Shown piece after piece: positions 1 to 7,007 of a DNA stretch of 40,224 nt. The notes under the pieces were generated by a model. The model did not search any database. It was not told the origin of the DNA and was given only the letters and a program-made list of their open reading frames with translations. The translations under genes and the position numbers were made by a program. Positions within the stretch are counted from its first letter, which is position 1; every line of letters starts with the position of its first letter. Source of the DNA: Streptomyces oryzae (lineage in GTDB: Bacteria > Actinomycetota > Actinomycetes > Streptomycetales > Streptomycetaceae); NCBI RefSeq assembly GCF_017676365.1, contig NZ_JADKMA010000049.1:1-40224 (forward strand). The letters run 5' to 3'.

Positions 1-1064
1 AAGCCCCCACTGTTGTACGGCCCCGGCTGCTGCCCCTGCGGCTGGTACGGCGTCTGCACCCCGCCCTGCTGCTGCGGGGCGTTCGCGTCGACCGGCGGGA
101 AGACGGCCTGGCCGACCCCGGCGCCGCTGTTGGCGGGCGGGCCGCCGCTGATGATGATCGGCGAGGCGCCGGAGGCGACGCCGGAGCCGCCGATCCGGGT
201 GCACTCGTCGTGCATCGCCTCGGCGGACGGGAAGCGCTCGTTGGGGTTCTTCTTCAGCGTCCGTGCGACGAGCGCGTCCACCGCCGGGGGGATGGACTGG
301 TTGATGGAGGAGGGCGTGGGCGGCTCCTCCTGGACGTGCGCGTAGGCGATGGCCAGCGGCGAGTCGGCGTCGAACGGCAGCCGTCCGGTGAGCAGTTCGA
401 AGAGCATGATGCCGACCGAGTACAGGTCGGAGCGGGCGTCCACGCCGCGCCCGAGGGCCTGTTCCGGCGAGAGGTACTGCGGGGTGCCGACGACCATGCC
501 GGTCTGTGTCATGGAGGTCACACCGGACTGCATGGCCCGGGCGATGCCGAAGTCCATGACCTTGACCACACCGCGCTTGGTGAGCATCACGTTTCCGGGC
601 TTGATGTCCCGGTGCACGAGGCCCATCTCGTGGCTGACCTCGAGAGCCGCCAGCACATCGCCGGTGATCTTCAGCGCCTTCTCGGCGGGCATCGCGCCGT
701 ACTGGGCGATGTCCTCGTCCAGGACCGTGCGCAGCGGCTTGCCCTCGACGTACTCCATGACGATGTACGGCACCATCGCGCCGTCGATCTCGTCCTCACC
801 GGAGTCGAAGACGGAGACGATGTTGGTGTGCGTCAGCTTGGCCACCGACTGGGCCTCGCGGCGGAACCGCTCGCGGAAGGACTGTTCCCGGCCGAGTTCG
901 GTGTGCAGGGTCTTGACCGCGACCTGGCGGTCCAGCACCGAGTCGTAGGCGAGATAGACAGATGCCATCCCGCCGGCACCCAGCAGTGAACGGAGCTGGA
1001 AACGCCCCCCGCCGACCATGCGGCCCAAGTAGTTGCCGGCCGCCTGTGCGCCGTCGTCGCTCAT
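1..1064 (-). CDS. Ser/Thr protein kinase, Hanks type (3' end outside window)
   Basis: Partial gene; the first 354 codons are present and it runs off the left edge. The product phosphorylates Ser/Thr residues of target proteins. The glycine loop (GAGGMASVYLAY) is near residues 29-40, catalytic Lys is K51 (AVKTL), HRDIKPGN spans about 151-158, DFG 171-173, and the activation loop carries TQTGMVVGTPQYLSPEQ. After the kinase domain (to about 275) comes a Gly/Pro/Gln-rich juxtamembrane linker; any membrane span and extracellular part would lie outside the window. The start ATG at 1064 has a GGGGGAAG ribosome site upstream. It is divergent from a closely similar kinase (1454-3067): both share the TQTGMV activation loop and the SPEQALG motif, which suggests a duplication. 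Kinase assignment is firm; substrates are unknown. Confidence 0.95.
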   Translation of the reverse strand, partial: MSDDGAQAAGNYLGRMVGGGRFQLRSLLGAGGMASVYLAYDSVLDRQVAVKTLHTELGREQSFRERFRREAQSVAKLTHTNIVSVFDSGEDEIDGAMVPYIVMEYVEGKPLRTVLDEDIAQYGAMPAEKALKITGDVLAALEVSHEMGLVHRDIKPGNVMLTKRGVVKVMDFGIARAMQSGVTSMTQTGMVVGTPQYLSPEQALGRGVDARSDLYSVGIMLFELLTGRLPFDADSPLAIAYAHVQEEPPTPSSINQSIPPAVDALVARTLKKNPNERFPSAEAMHDECTRIGGSGVASGASPIIISGGPPANSGAGVGQAVFPPVDANAPQQQGGVQTPYQPQGQQPGPYNSGG

Positions 1065-1153
1065 CTGACTGCTTCCCCCTCGGCGGCGCTGCCCCCGTGC
1101 AGGTACGTTGAGTGATCCTTGACCCTGATACTGGCCCAAGTTTGCCCGGGGGC

Positions 1154-1190
1154 TCGGTCACGTCAAGTTCGTTGCCCGTTCCGTGACCGA
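1154..1190. promoter_or_regulatory. 9-bp inverted repeat between the divergent kinase genes
   Basis: TCGGTCACG (1154-1162) and its exact complement CGTGACCGA (1182-1190) are separated by 19 nt. It lies 90-126 bp upstream of the start of the minus-strand kinase. Operator function is inference. Confidence 0.4.
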
Positions 1191-1318
1191 ATGCGCATAC
1201 GCCCTTCGCGAGCGGCGCGCCCCGGACGGTCCCACGAGCGTAGAGGGTGCGTTCGCGCAGGTGTGCGCTGGGTCGCCGGGACCGACTTGCGGGGGCGCCG
1301 CTCAGCTTGTTGGATGAC

Positions 1319-1356
1319 GACTCCTTGGCTTCGGTATGACTCCTTGGGTTCGGTAT
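1319..1356. repeat. 19-bp tandem direct repeat (2 copies) in the kinase intergenic spacer
   Basis: GACTCCTTGGCTTCGGTAT (1319-1337) is followed with no gap by a copy (1338-1356) that differs at one base (C to G at position 11). A degenerate CTCCTTGG recurs at about 1395. It lies 98-135 bp upstream of the plus-strand kinase start. The rest of the 389-nt spacer (1065-1453) shows only the inverted repeat at 1154-1190 and ribosome sites; I could not identify a convincing -35/-10 pair for either gene. Confidence 0.6.
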
Positions 1357-1453
1357 TCCGTCCCACCCATTCCATCCCCCGCGTGCCTGTAGCCTCCTTG
1401 GAGGAGTATCCACCGCGCGCAAGCCCGCGGATTCGAATCTACGGCGAGGACTG

Positions 1454-3067
1454 ATGGCACAGACGCAATCCGCCGGGGGCCCTTCGGACCCCGACGCGAC
1501 GGGCGGCGGCTCCCTGCCCGATTCGCCGGAATTGTGGGGCAACAACGGTCTGGTCGGCGACGGCAGGTACCGCCTGACGCACCGCCTCGGCCGTGGTGGC
1601 ATGGCCGAGGTCTTCGGCGCCGAGGACCTGCGCCTCGGCCGTACGGTCGCGGTCAAGCTGCTCCGCTCGGACCTGGCCGAGGACCCCATCTCCAAGGCGC
1701 GCTTCACACGCGAGGCACAGTCCGTCGCCGGCCTCAACCACCACTCCGTGGTCGCGGTCTACGACTCCGGCGAGGAGTTCATCGGCGGCAACGTCACTCC
1801 GTACATGGTGATGGAGCTGGTCGAGGGCAGCACGATCCGCGATCTGCTCCTCAACGCCGACGCACCGCCGCCGGACCAGGCGCTGGTCATCGTCTCCGGG
1901 GTGCTGGACGCGCTGGCCTACAGCCATCAGCACGGCATCGTGCACCGCGACATCAAGCCCGCCAACGTGATCATCACGCGGGACGGCGCGGTCAAGGTGA
2001 TGGACTTCGGCATCGCCCGCGCCATGCACGGCGCCTCCAACACCATGACCCAGACCGGCATGGTGATGGGCACCCCGCAGTACCTCTCCCCCGAGCAGGC
2101 GCTCGGCAAGACCGTCGACACCCGCTCCGACCTGTACGCCACCGGCTGTCTGCTGTACGAACTGCTGACCAGGCGCCCCCCGTTCACCGGTGAGACGCCA
2201 CTGTCGGTCGTCTACCAGCACGTTCAGGACGAGCCCGTGCTGCCGTCCGAGGCCTCGGACGGTGCGCCGCCGGAGCTGGACGGCCTGGTGATGCGGGCGT
2301 TGGCCAAGGATCCGGACGACCGGTTCCAGTCGGCCGAGGAGATGCGCGGACTGACGCAGTACGCGCTCCAGATGCTGCACGAACAGGGCAGCCACACCGG
2401 CGGCCTGTGGAACACCGGCCCGACGGCGCACCTCGGGGCCTCCACCCCGGCCATGGGCGTCCCCGGCGCCGGCGCGCGCCCGCACCCCTCGCACTCCGAG
2501 ACCTCCCAGATGGGCGCCCCGCTGCTGGCGGGCCCGCGGGACGACGACGGCGGCTTCGACGGCGGTCCCCGGCGCGGGCGGGGCCGCGGCAGCAGCGGTG
2601 GCGGCAAGGGCGTGCGGTACACGCTGTTCGCCCTCCTCGCGCTGATCGCGATAGCGGGCGGCATCATCTACGCGCTCAACGCCAACCACGGCTCGGGCAA
2701 GAAGCCGGACAACGTCAAGCCGAGCTCGTCCCACTCGGAGAGCCACAAGCCCTCCAAGGATCCGTCGCCCACCCCGACGGAGACCGACGAGCAGCAGCCG
2801 GGCACCACGGACGGCAGCGGCGACTGGACGCCGAGCGACGAGCCGACCGATACGGCTCCGTCGCAGACCGGCGATCCGAGCCAGACGCAGCCGTCCGAGA
2901 CCGGTGACCCCAGCGAGACGGGCAATGCCGATGGGGGTTCTGGTGACGGCGGGGGTGGCGGCAAGCCGACCAAGACGTCGGAGCCGCCTCCTACGGACGG
3001 CGGCGCCACCGAGGGTGGCGACGCCGGGTCGGCCGATGCCGGGGCTGTTGCCGGTACGGAGGAGTAG
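1454..3067 (+). CDS. Membrane-anchored Ser/Thr protein kinase without PASTA repeats
   Basis: 537 aa. Hanks-type kinase domain at about residues 39-300: glycine loop LGRGGMAEVF, Lys68 (AVKLL), HRDIKPAN from 164, DFG 184-186, activation loop TQTGMVMGTPQYLSPEQ. A Gly/Arg-rich linker (about 360-386) leads to one transmembrane helix (about 388-408). The outer about 125 residues are a Ser/Thr/Pro/Asp-rich tail with TGDPS- and SETG-type repeats and a poly-Gly run, ending in an acidic stretch. PknB-type PASTA sensor repeats are absent, so the outside part looks like a cell-wall-spanning or glycosylated stalk rather than a muropeptide receptor (inference). The start is ATG 1454 with GGCGAGGA just upstream. 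It is probably single-gene and divergent from the kinase at 1-1064. Confidence 0.95.
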   Translation: MAQTQSAGGPSDPDATGGGSLPDSPELWGNNGLVGDGRYRLTHRLGRGGMAEVFGAEDLRLGRTVAVKLLRSDLAEDPISKARFTREAQSVAGLNHHSVVAVYDSGEEFIGGNVTPYMVMELVEGSTIRDLLLNADAPPPDQALVIVSGVLDALAYSHQHGIVHRDIKPANVIITRDGAVKVMDFGIARAMHGASNTMTQTGMVMGTPQYLSPEQALGKTVDTRSDLYATGCLLYELLTRRPPFTGETPLSVVYQHVQDEPVLPSEASDGAPPELDGLVMRALAKDPDDRFQSAEEMRGLTQYALQMLHEQGSHTGGLWNTGPTAHLGASTPAMGVPGAGARPHPSHSETSQMGAPLLAGPRDDDGGFDGGPRRGRGRGSSGGGKGVRYTLFALLALIAIAGGIIYALNANHGSGKKPDNVKPSSSHSESHKPSKDPSPTPTETDEQQPGTTDGSGDWTPSDEPTDTAPSQTGDPSQTQPSETGDPSETGNADGGSGDGGGGGKPTKTSEPPPTDGGATEGGDAGSADAGAVAGTEE

Positions 3068-3094
3068 GGCCTCCGCGCTCGCCTGGTCTGGGTA

Positions 3095-3270
3095 GGGGCT
3101 GCCCCTTGCTGTGCGTTGCAGGCTGCGGGCTGCTTGTGGCTGTGGGGGCACCCCCTGCTCGAAGACCTTGGGGGAGCAGTTCCCCGCGCCCCTGAATTGC
3201 TACCCGCGAAGCTTGGGCAGTCTGCGCCAGGGGCGCAGGGTGGGCAAGCGCAGCCCCCGTGCGGGGTACG
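3095..3270 (+). repeat. Modular intergenic repeat, copy A (cassette in the core position)
   Basis: Order of modules: M1 (GGGGCTGCCCC onward, 3095-3142), 35-nt hairpin cassette M2 (3144-3178), core GTTCCCCGCGCCCC (3179-3192), then M3 (from GCGAAGCTTGGGCAG at 3206 to about 3270). M3 has no cassette here; instead it holds the hairpin CTGCGCC-AGG-GGCGCAG. It lies just after the kinase stop codon and before the APH gene. It shares modules with copies at 9.6, 11.9, 17.5, 20.2, 29.9 and 34.3 kb. Confidence 0.85.
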
Positions 3271-3322
3271 CATACGTCAACCCGTATTTGACAGGGCGGG
3301 CGCCCAGCGCTGCGCGGGCCTC

Positions 3323-3337
3323 TACGATGCGGCCGTG
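3323..3337 (+). promoter_or_regulatory. -10 element for a probable leaderless transcript
   Basis: TACGAT (3323-3328), then 6 nt, then GTG at 3335. No Shine-Dalgarno sequence is near. A TTGACA at 3288-3293 is 29 nt from this -10 and therefore too far to be its -35. Confidence 0.5.
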
Positions 3338-4372
3338 CAGCCGTCTTCCCCCGCCCTCATGGAGGGCACGCTCCACGCTCTGTTGCGGCAGTACGACGGT
3401 GTCGGGGAGCCCCTCTCGTGTACGCCGGTCTCGCACGGGCTGCTCAACCGTGGCTACCGCCTGACGACCACGCGGGGCTGCTATTTCCTCAAGCACCACC
3501 TGGACGGCCGGGCCTCGCTCGGCCGGATCGAGCGCCAGCACCGGGTCACCGCCCGGCTGGGCGCGGTGGGGCTGCCCGTCGTACCGGTGGTCCCGGGCGC
3601 TGACGGCAGGACCGTCACTGTTGCCGAGGAGCGCTGCTTCGCGCTGCACCCGTGGATCGAGGGCACCCACCGGCACGGCAGCGAGCTGACCGCAACGCAG
3701 TCGCAGGCCCTGGGCGCCCTGCTGGGGCGGGTCCATGTCCGGCTGGCCCGGGTGGTACCGCAGGAGCAGCCGCAGCCGGCGGGCCACGAGAGCGCCGACC
3801 CATCCGCGACGTACGAGATGATCGGCGCGCTGCTGGAGCGGATCAGGGTCCGGCGCAGCCGGGACAGCTTCGACGAGCTGGCCGAGCACCGGCTCACCGA
3901 GCGCCGCGAGCTGCTGCGCAGATACGCGGGGGAGCGGCCGGGCGCCGTTCCGGACCGGTTCACCGGCTGGGTGCACGGTGACTTCCACCCGCTGAATCTG
4001 CTGTACGCGCTGCCGGGCCGCGGCCGGCGGCCGGTGGCGATCCTGGACTGGGACCGGCTGGGGGTGCAGCCGCGCGCCGAGGAGGCGGTGCGGGGTGCGG
4101 CGATCTTCTTCCTGCGCCCCGGCGGCACGCTCGACCTGCGCAAGGTGCGGGCCTTCGCCCGGGCGTACCGGGGCGGCGCCGGCGCGTCCCGCGAGGAGCT
4201 GGCCGCCGCCGTGCACCGGGTCTGGTGGGAGCGGCTGAACGACTTCTGGATGCTGCGCTGGCGCTATCAGCTGCGCGATGTACGGGCCGACCCGCAGTTC
4301 CCTGCGGCTGCTTCGCTGGTGGTGTGGTGGAGCGGTCACTACGAGGCGGTACGCGCGGCGTTCTGTGACTGA
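3335..4372 (+). CDS. Phosphotransferase, APH / choline-kinase fold
   Basis: 345 aa from the chosen GTG. It belongs to the aminoglycoside phosphotransferase / homoserine kinase II superfamily, cytoplasmic enzymes that transfer the ATP gamma-phosphate to small hydroxylated substrates. Seen: an N-lobe with HGLLNRGYRL and a probable ATP Lys in YFLKHHL; the Brenner motif WVHGDFHPLNLL with catalytic Asp; and the metal motif AILDWDRLG. The substrate cannot be read from sequence, and fold membership alone does not make it a resistance gene. The reading frame stays open upstream to 3116, but that part is repeat DNA; GTG 3335 sits 6 nt after a -10 hexamer, and ATG 3359 is a second option. It converges on the response regulator at 4412-5131, with a shared terminator. 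Confidence 0.85.
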   Translation: MQPSSPALMEGTLHALLRQYDGVGEPLSCTPVSHGLLNRGYRLTTTRGCYFLKHHLDGRASLGRIERQHRVTARLGAVGLPVVPVVPGADGRTVTVAEERCFALHPWIEGTHRHGSELTATQSQALGALLGRVHVRLARVVPQEQPQPAGHESADPSATYEMIGALLERIRVRRSRDSFDELAEHRLTERRELLRRYAGERPGAVPDRFTGWVHGDFHPLNLLYALPGRGRRPVAILDWDRLGVQPRAEEAVRGAAIFFLRPGGTLDLRKVRAFARAYRGGAGASREELAAAVHRVWWERLNDFWMLRWRYQLRDVRADPQFPAAASLVVWWSGHYEAVRAAFCD

Positions 4373-4417
4373 GGCGTACGGGGTCTGTCCCCGGCGACGG
4401 CACCGCCGTCCTCAGTC
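4367..4417. terminator. Bidirectional terminator holding both convergent stop codons
   Basis: Outer stem GACTGAGG (4367-4374) pairs with CCTCAGTC (4410-4417). Inside are GGGG/CCCC and GACGGC-ACC-GCCGTC stems. The TGA stop of the APH gene lies in the left arm, and the TGA of the minus-strand regulator lies in the right arm. No U-tract is present, which is usual in Streptomyces. Confidence 0.65.
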
Positions 4418-5131
4418 GTGGCCGGTCGCGCGGAGGCGGGCGATGTACGCGGCGGCCTGGGCGCGGCGTTCCATGCCGAGTTTGGCCAGCAGGCCGGAGA
4501 CGTAGTTCTTGACGGTCTTCTCCGCGAGGTGCAGCCGCTCGCCGATGGCCCGGTTGGTCAGGCCCTCCCCGATCAGGCCGAGGATGCGGCGCTCCTGGAC
4601 GGTGAGGGCTGCCAGCCGGTCGTCCTGACCGGCAGCGGGGGCGGCCGGGACGGCCGGGGTGGCGGGGCCGCGCAGCCGGTCGAGTACCCGCCGGGTGTCG
4701 GCCGGGTTCAGCAGCGAGGCCCCTGCGGCGACCTGGTGCACGGCCTGTACGAGTTCGCCGCCGGTCAGCCCCTTGGAGACGTAGCCGGACGCGCCGGCCA
4801 CGACGGAGGAGAGCAGCGCCTCGTCGTCCGCGTACGAGGTGAGCATCAGGCAGCGGACGGTCTCGTCGCGGGAGCGCACCTCGCGGCAGACCTCGATGCC
4901 GTTGCCGTCCGGGAGGCGTACGTCGAGGATGGCTACGTCGGGCCGGGTGGCGGCGATCCCGCTGACCGCGTCGGCCGCCGTGCCGGCCTCTCCGGCGATC
5001 TCGATGCCGGGGTCGGCGGTGAGCATGTCGCGTACGCCTCTGCGGACGACCTCGTGATCATCGACCAGGTATATCCGGGTTCGTCCGTTTTTGGGCACCT
5101 TCTCAGTCTCACATACTGATCCGCCCTTCAC
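4412..5131 (-). CDS. Orphan NarL/FixJ response regulator, DosR/DevR-like
   Basis: 239 aa from GTG 5131. Receiver domain at about residues 17-135: acidic pair VDDHEVVRRG, phospho-acceptor Asp in VAILDVRLPDG, Thr/Ser in LMLTSY, Lys in GYVSKGL. An Ala/Pro-rich linker precedes a LuxR-type HTH (LTVQERRILGLIGEGLTNRA, then LAEKTVKNYVS). The segment LAEKTVKNYVSGLLAKLGME closely matches what I remember of mycobacterial DosR/DevR. No histidine kinase is adjacent, so it is an orphan. It is divergent from the bkd operon, whose control is a natural but unproven target. Start uncertain: an internal GTG before PKNGRTRIYLVDD is the alternative. A DNA-binding regulator is certain; its signal is unknown. Confidence 0.9.
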   Translation of the reverse strand: MKGGSVCETEKVPKNGRTRIYLVDDHEVVRRGVRDMLTADPGIEIAGEAGTAADAVSGIAATRPDVAILDVRLPDGNGIEVCREVRSRDETVRCLMLTSYADDEALLSSVVAGASGYVSKGLTGGELVQAVHQVAAGASLLNPADTRRVLDRLRGPATPAVPAAPAAGQDDRLAALTVQERRILGLIGEGLTNRAIGERLHLAEKTVKNYVSGLLAKLGMERRAQAAAYIARLRATGHD

Positions 5132-5220
5132 TCTTCCCGGGCTCCCGCACCCCGGGTTACCGTGCGGGTGTCCGCGGCTCGCGAGGCCGTGACCAGTGAT
5201 GTCCCGACTTGTTGCACAAC

Positions 5221-5258
5221 TGCTCGGACTTCCACGTTCTTACTTGGATATCCGAGCA
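5221..5258. promoter_or_regulatory. Inverted repeat upstream of bkdA
   Basis: TGCTCGGA (5221-5228) and TCCGAGCA (5251-5258) are exact complements 22 nt apart. GTTGCA occurs directly repeated just outside both arms (5211-5216 and 5261-5266), and GTTGCACAAC (5211-5220) is itself a small palindrome. It sits between the divergent response regulator and bkdA, so it may be an operator for either. Confidence 0.45.
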
Positions 5259-5298
5259 AAGTTGCAGGTCAGGGCCGCCTCGTGCGTCTATGGAGATG

Positions 5299-5445
5299 CC
5301 AGCCATGGCTGGGGCGTCCCGACCGGGGTCGGGACAGCGGGCCGCGACCGGGACAAGCAGTCACCACCCGGTGCCGACCGCGACGCTCCCACCCCGTGCG
5401 CCGCACGGGACCGGGCGAGCCTCCCCCCGCCAGTGGGCGGGGGAG
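5299..5445 (+). promoter_or_regulatory. Structured leader region of the bkd operon
   Basis: Three dyads occur in the 362-nt gap before bkdA: a perfect 14-bp palindrome CCAGCCATGGCTGG (5299-5312), a stem GTCCCGACC/GGTCGGGAC (5316-5324 with 5327-5335), and CTCCCCCCGCC/GGCGGGGGAG (5421-5431 with 5436-5445) 50 nt before the start codon. No known riboswitch class is recognised. I found no convincing -35/-10, so whether all of it is transcribed is unknown. Confidence 0.4.
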
Positions 5446-5493
5446 CCCCAGGTCACCGGCAATCCCGGCGGCCGGACAGACGGAGGAGCACAC

Positions 5494-7005
5494 GTGACCG
5501 TGGAGAGCACTGCCGCGCGGAGCGCCGCGCGCCGCAGCGGCACCGGAGGAGAGCGCGCCACCCGGGCCGCCACCAGCGGCAAGGCCGCCGAGAACGGCAA
5601 GGGGGAGGCCCCCGAGAGCGCGTCCGCACCGGAAAAGCCCCGCAAGACCGCCGCCAAGGCCGCCAAGGCCACCGGGTCCGCGGCGAAGTCCCCGGCGAAG
5701 GCCCCCGCCAAGAGCGCCCGTAAGCCGGCGTCCAAGAGCACCGCGAAGGCCGCCCCGAAGGCCCCCGCGAAGGGCGGGTCAGCGGCGAAGACCTCGCCCA
5801 AGGCAGACCCCAAGACCCGTACGCGGGCGGGCGGCGCCAAGGCCAAGACCTCCGCCAAGACCTCCCCGAAGACCCCCGCCAAGGCCCGGGCCAACGGTTC
5901 CGGACAGGACGAGCACGAGCTCGTCCAGCTGCTGACGCCCGAGGGGGAGCGCGTCAGCCATCCGGAGTACGACGTGGACCTGAGCGCGGAGGAGATCCAG
6001 GGCCTCTACCGCGACATGGTGCTGACCCGGCGCTTCGACGCCGAGGCCACGGCGCTCCAGCGGCAGGGCGAGCTGGGGCTGTGGGCCTCGCTGCTCGGCC
6101 AGGAGGCGGCGCAGATCGGCTCGGGCCGCGCGCTGCACCCGGACGACTACGTCTTCCCCACCTACCGCGAGCACGGCGTCGCCTGGTGCCGGGACGTGGA
6201 CCCGACCATGCTGCTGGGCATGTTCCGCGGGGTGAACAACGGCGGCTGGGACCCCAACAGCAACAACTTCCACCTCTACACGATCGTCATCGGCTCCCAG
6301 GTGCTGCACGCCACCGGGTACGCGATGGGCGTGGCCAAGGACGGCGCCGACTCGGCGGTGATCGCGTACTTCGGTGACGGCGCCTCCAGCCAGGGCGACG
6401 TCGCGGAGGCCTTCACCTTCTCGGCCGTCTACAACGCGCCGGTCGTCTTCTTCTGCCAGAACAACCAGTGGGCGATCTCCGAGCCCACCGAGCGCCAGTC
6501 CCGGGTGCCGATCTACCAGCGCGCCCAGGGCTTCGGCTTCCCCGGCGTCCGGGTGGACGGCAACGACGTGCTGGCCTGCCTGGCGGTGACCAAGGCCGCC
6601 GTCGAGCGGGCCCGCGCGGGCGAGGGGCCGATGCTGATCGAGGCGTTCACCTACCGGATGGGCGCCCACACCACCTCCGACGACCCCACGCGCTACCGCA
6701 CCGACGAGGAGCGCGCCGCCTGGGAGGCCAAGGACCCGATCCAGCGGCTGCGCAGCTATCTGGAGAACGAGAACCTGGCCGACGCCGCCTTCTTCGCCCG
6801 TATCGAGGAGGAGAGCGAGGCGATGGGCCGGCACGTGCGGGAGGCGATCCGTACGATGCCCGACCCCGACACCATGGCGATCTTCGAGAACGTCTACGCG
6901 GACGGGCACGCGCTGGTGGACGAGGAGCGCGCCCAGTTCGCCGAGTACCAGGCGTCGTTCGCGACCGAGCCCGACAGCGGCGCCGCCGCGGTGGAGGTCA
7001 ACTGA
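5494..7005 (+). CDS. bkdA: 2-oxo acid dehydrogenase E1 alpha with Lys/Ala-rich N-terminal tail
   Basis: 503 aa from GTG 5494, which has a strong GGAGGAG ribosome site (5482-5488). E1alpha, with E1beta, binds thiamine diphosphate, decarboxylates a branched 2-oxo acid (or pyruvate) and passes the acyl group to the E2 lipoyl arm. Residues from about 139 are a normal E1alpha: PTYREHGVAW, the ThDP motif GDGASSQGDVAEAF ending in QNNQWAI, and the phosphorylation-loop-like YRMGAHTTSDDPTRY. The first about 138 residues are extra: a low-complexity Ala/Lys/Pro/Ser tract with about 22 Lys between residues 30 and 130, resembling the histone-H1-like tail of the Streptomyces HU protein HupS. bkdB follows after 2 nt. 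The branched-chain versus pyruvate assignment is from family resemblance and remembered synteny only. Confidence 0.92.
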   Translation: MTVESTAARSAARRSGTGGERATRAATSGKAAENGKGEAPESASAPEKPRKTAAKAAKATGSAAKSPAKAPAKSARKPASKSTAKAAPKAPAKGGSAAKTSPKADPKTRTRAGGAKAKTSAKTSPKTPAKARANGSGQDEHELVQLLTPEGERVSHPEYDVDLSAEEIQGLYRDMVLTRRFDAEATALQRQGELGLWASLLGQEAAQIGSGRALHPDDYVFPTYREHGVAWCRDVDPTMLLGMFRGVNNGGWDPNSNNFHLYTIVIGSQVLHATGYAMGVAKDGADSAVIAYFGDGASSQGDVAEAFTFSAVYNAPVVFFCQNNQWAISEPTERQSRVPIYQRAQGFGFPGVRVDGNDVLACLAVTKAAVERARAGEGPMLIEAFTYRMGAHTTSDDPTRYRTDEERAAWEAKDPIQRLRSYLENENLADAAFFARIEEESEAMGRHVREAIRTMPDPDTMAIFENVYADGHALVDEERAQFAEYQASFATEPDSGAAAVEVN

Positions 7006-7007
7006 TC

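Noticed and set aside
3095..3270. Repeat copies as IS or CRISPR remnants
   Set aside because: No transposase, no target-site duplication and no regular spacer array; copies are kilobases apart and hairpin-based.
3288..3293. TTGACA as -35 of the APH promoter
   Set aside because: It is 29 nt from TACGAT; no hexamer at 16-19 nt resembles a -10.
3116..3334. N-terminal extension of the APH gene through repeat copy A
   Set aside because: The frame is open only because the repeat DNA happens to lack stops; the -10/GTG pattern and family length support GTG 3335.
3335..4372. APH-fold gene as an aminoglycoside resistance gene
   Set aside because: The fold is shared by many housekeeping kinases; there is no resistance context or family-specific motif.
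5316..5335. The GTCCCGACC/GGTCGGGAC dyad as a DosR box
   Set aside because: The half-sites face the opposite way to the GGGAC...GTCCC arrangement of DosR sites, so only a hairpin is claimed.
5209..5493. Extension of E1alpha upstream of GTG 5494
   Set aside because: The extra 95 codons cover the dyad-rich leader; GGAGGAG is placed exactly for GTG 5494.
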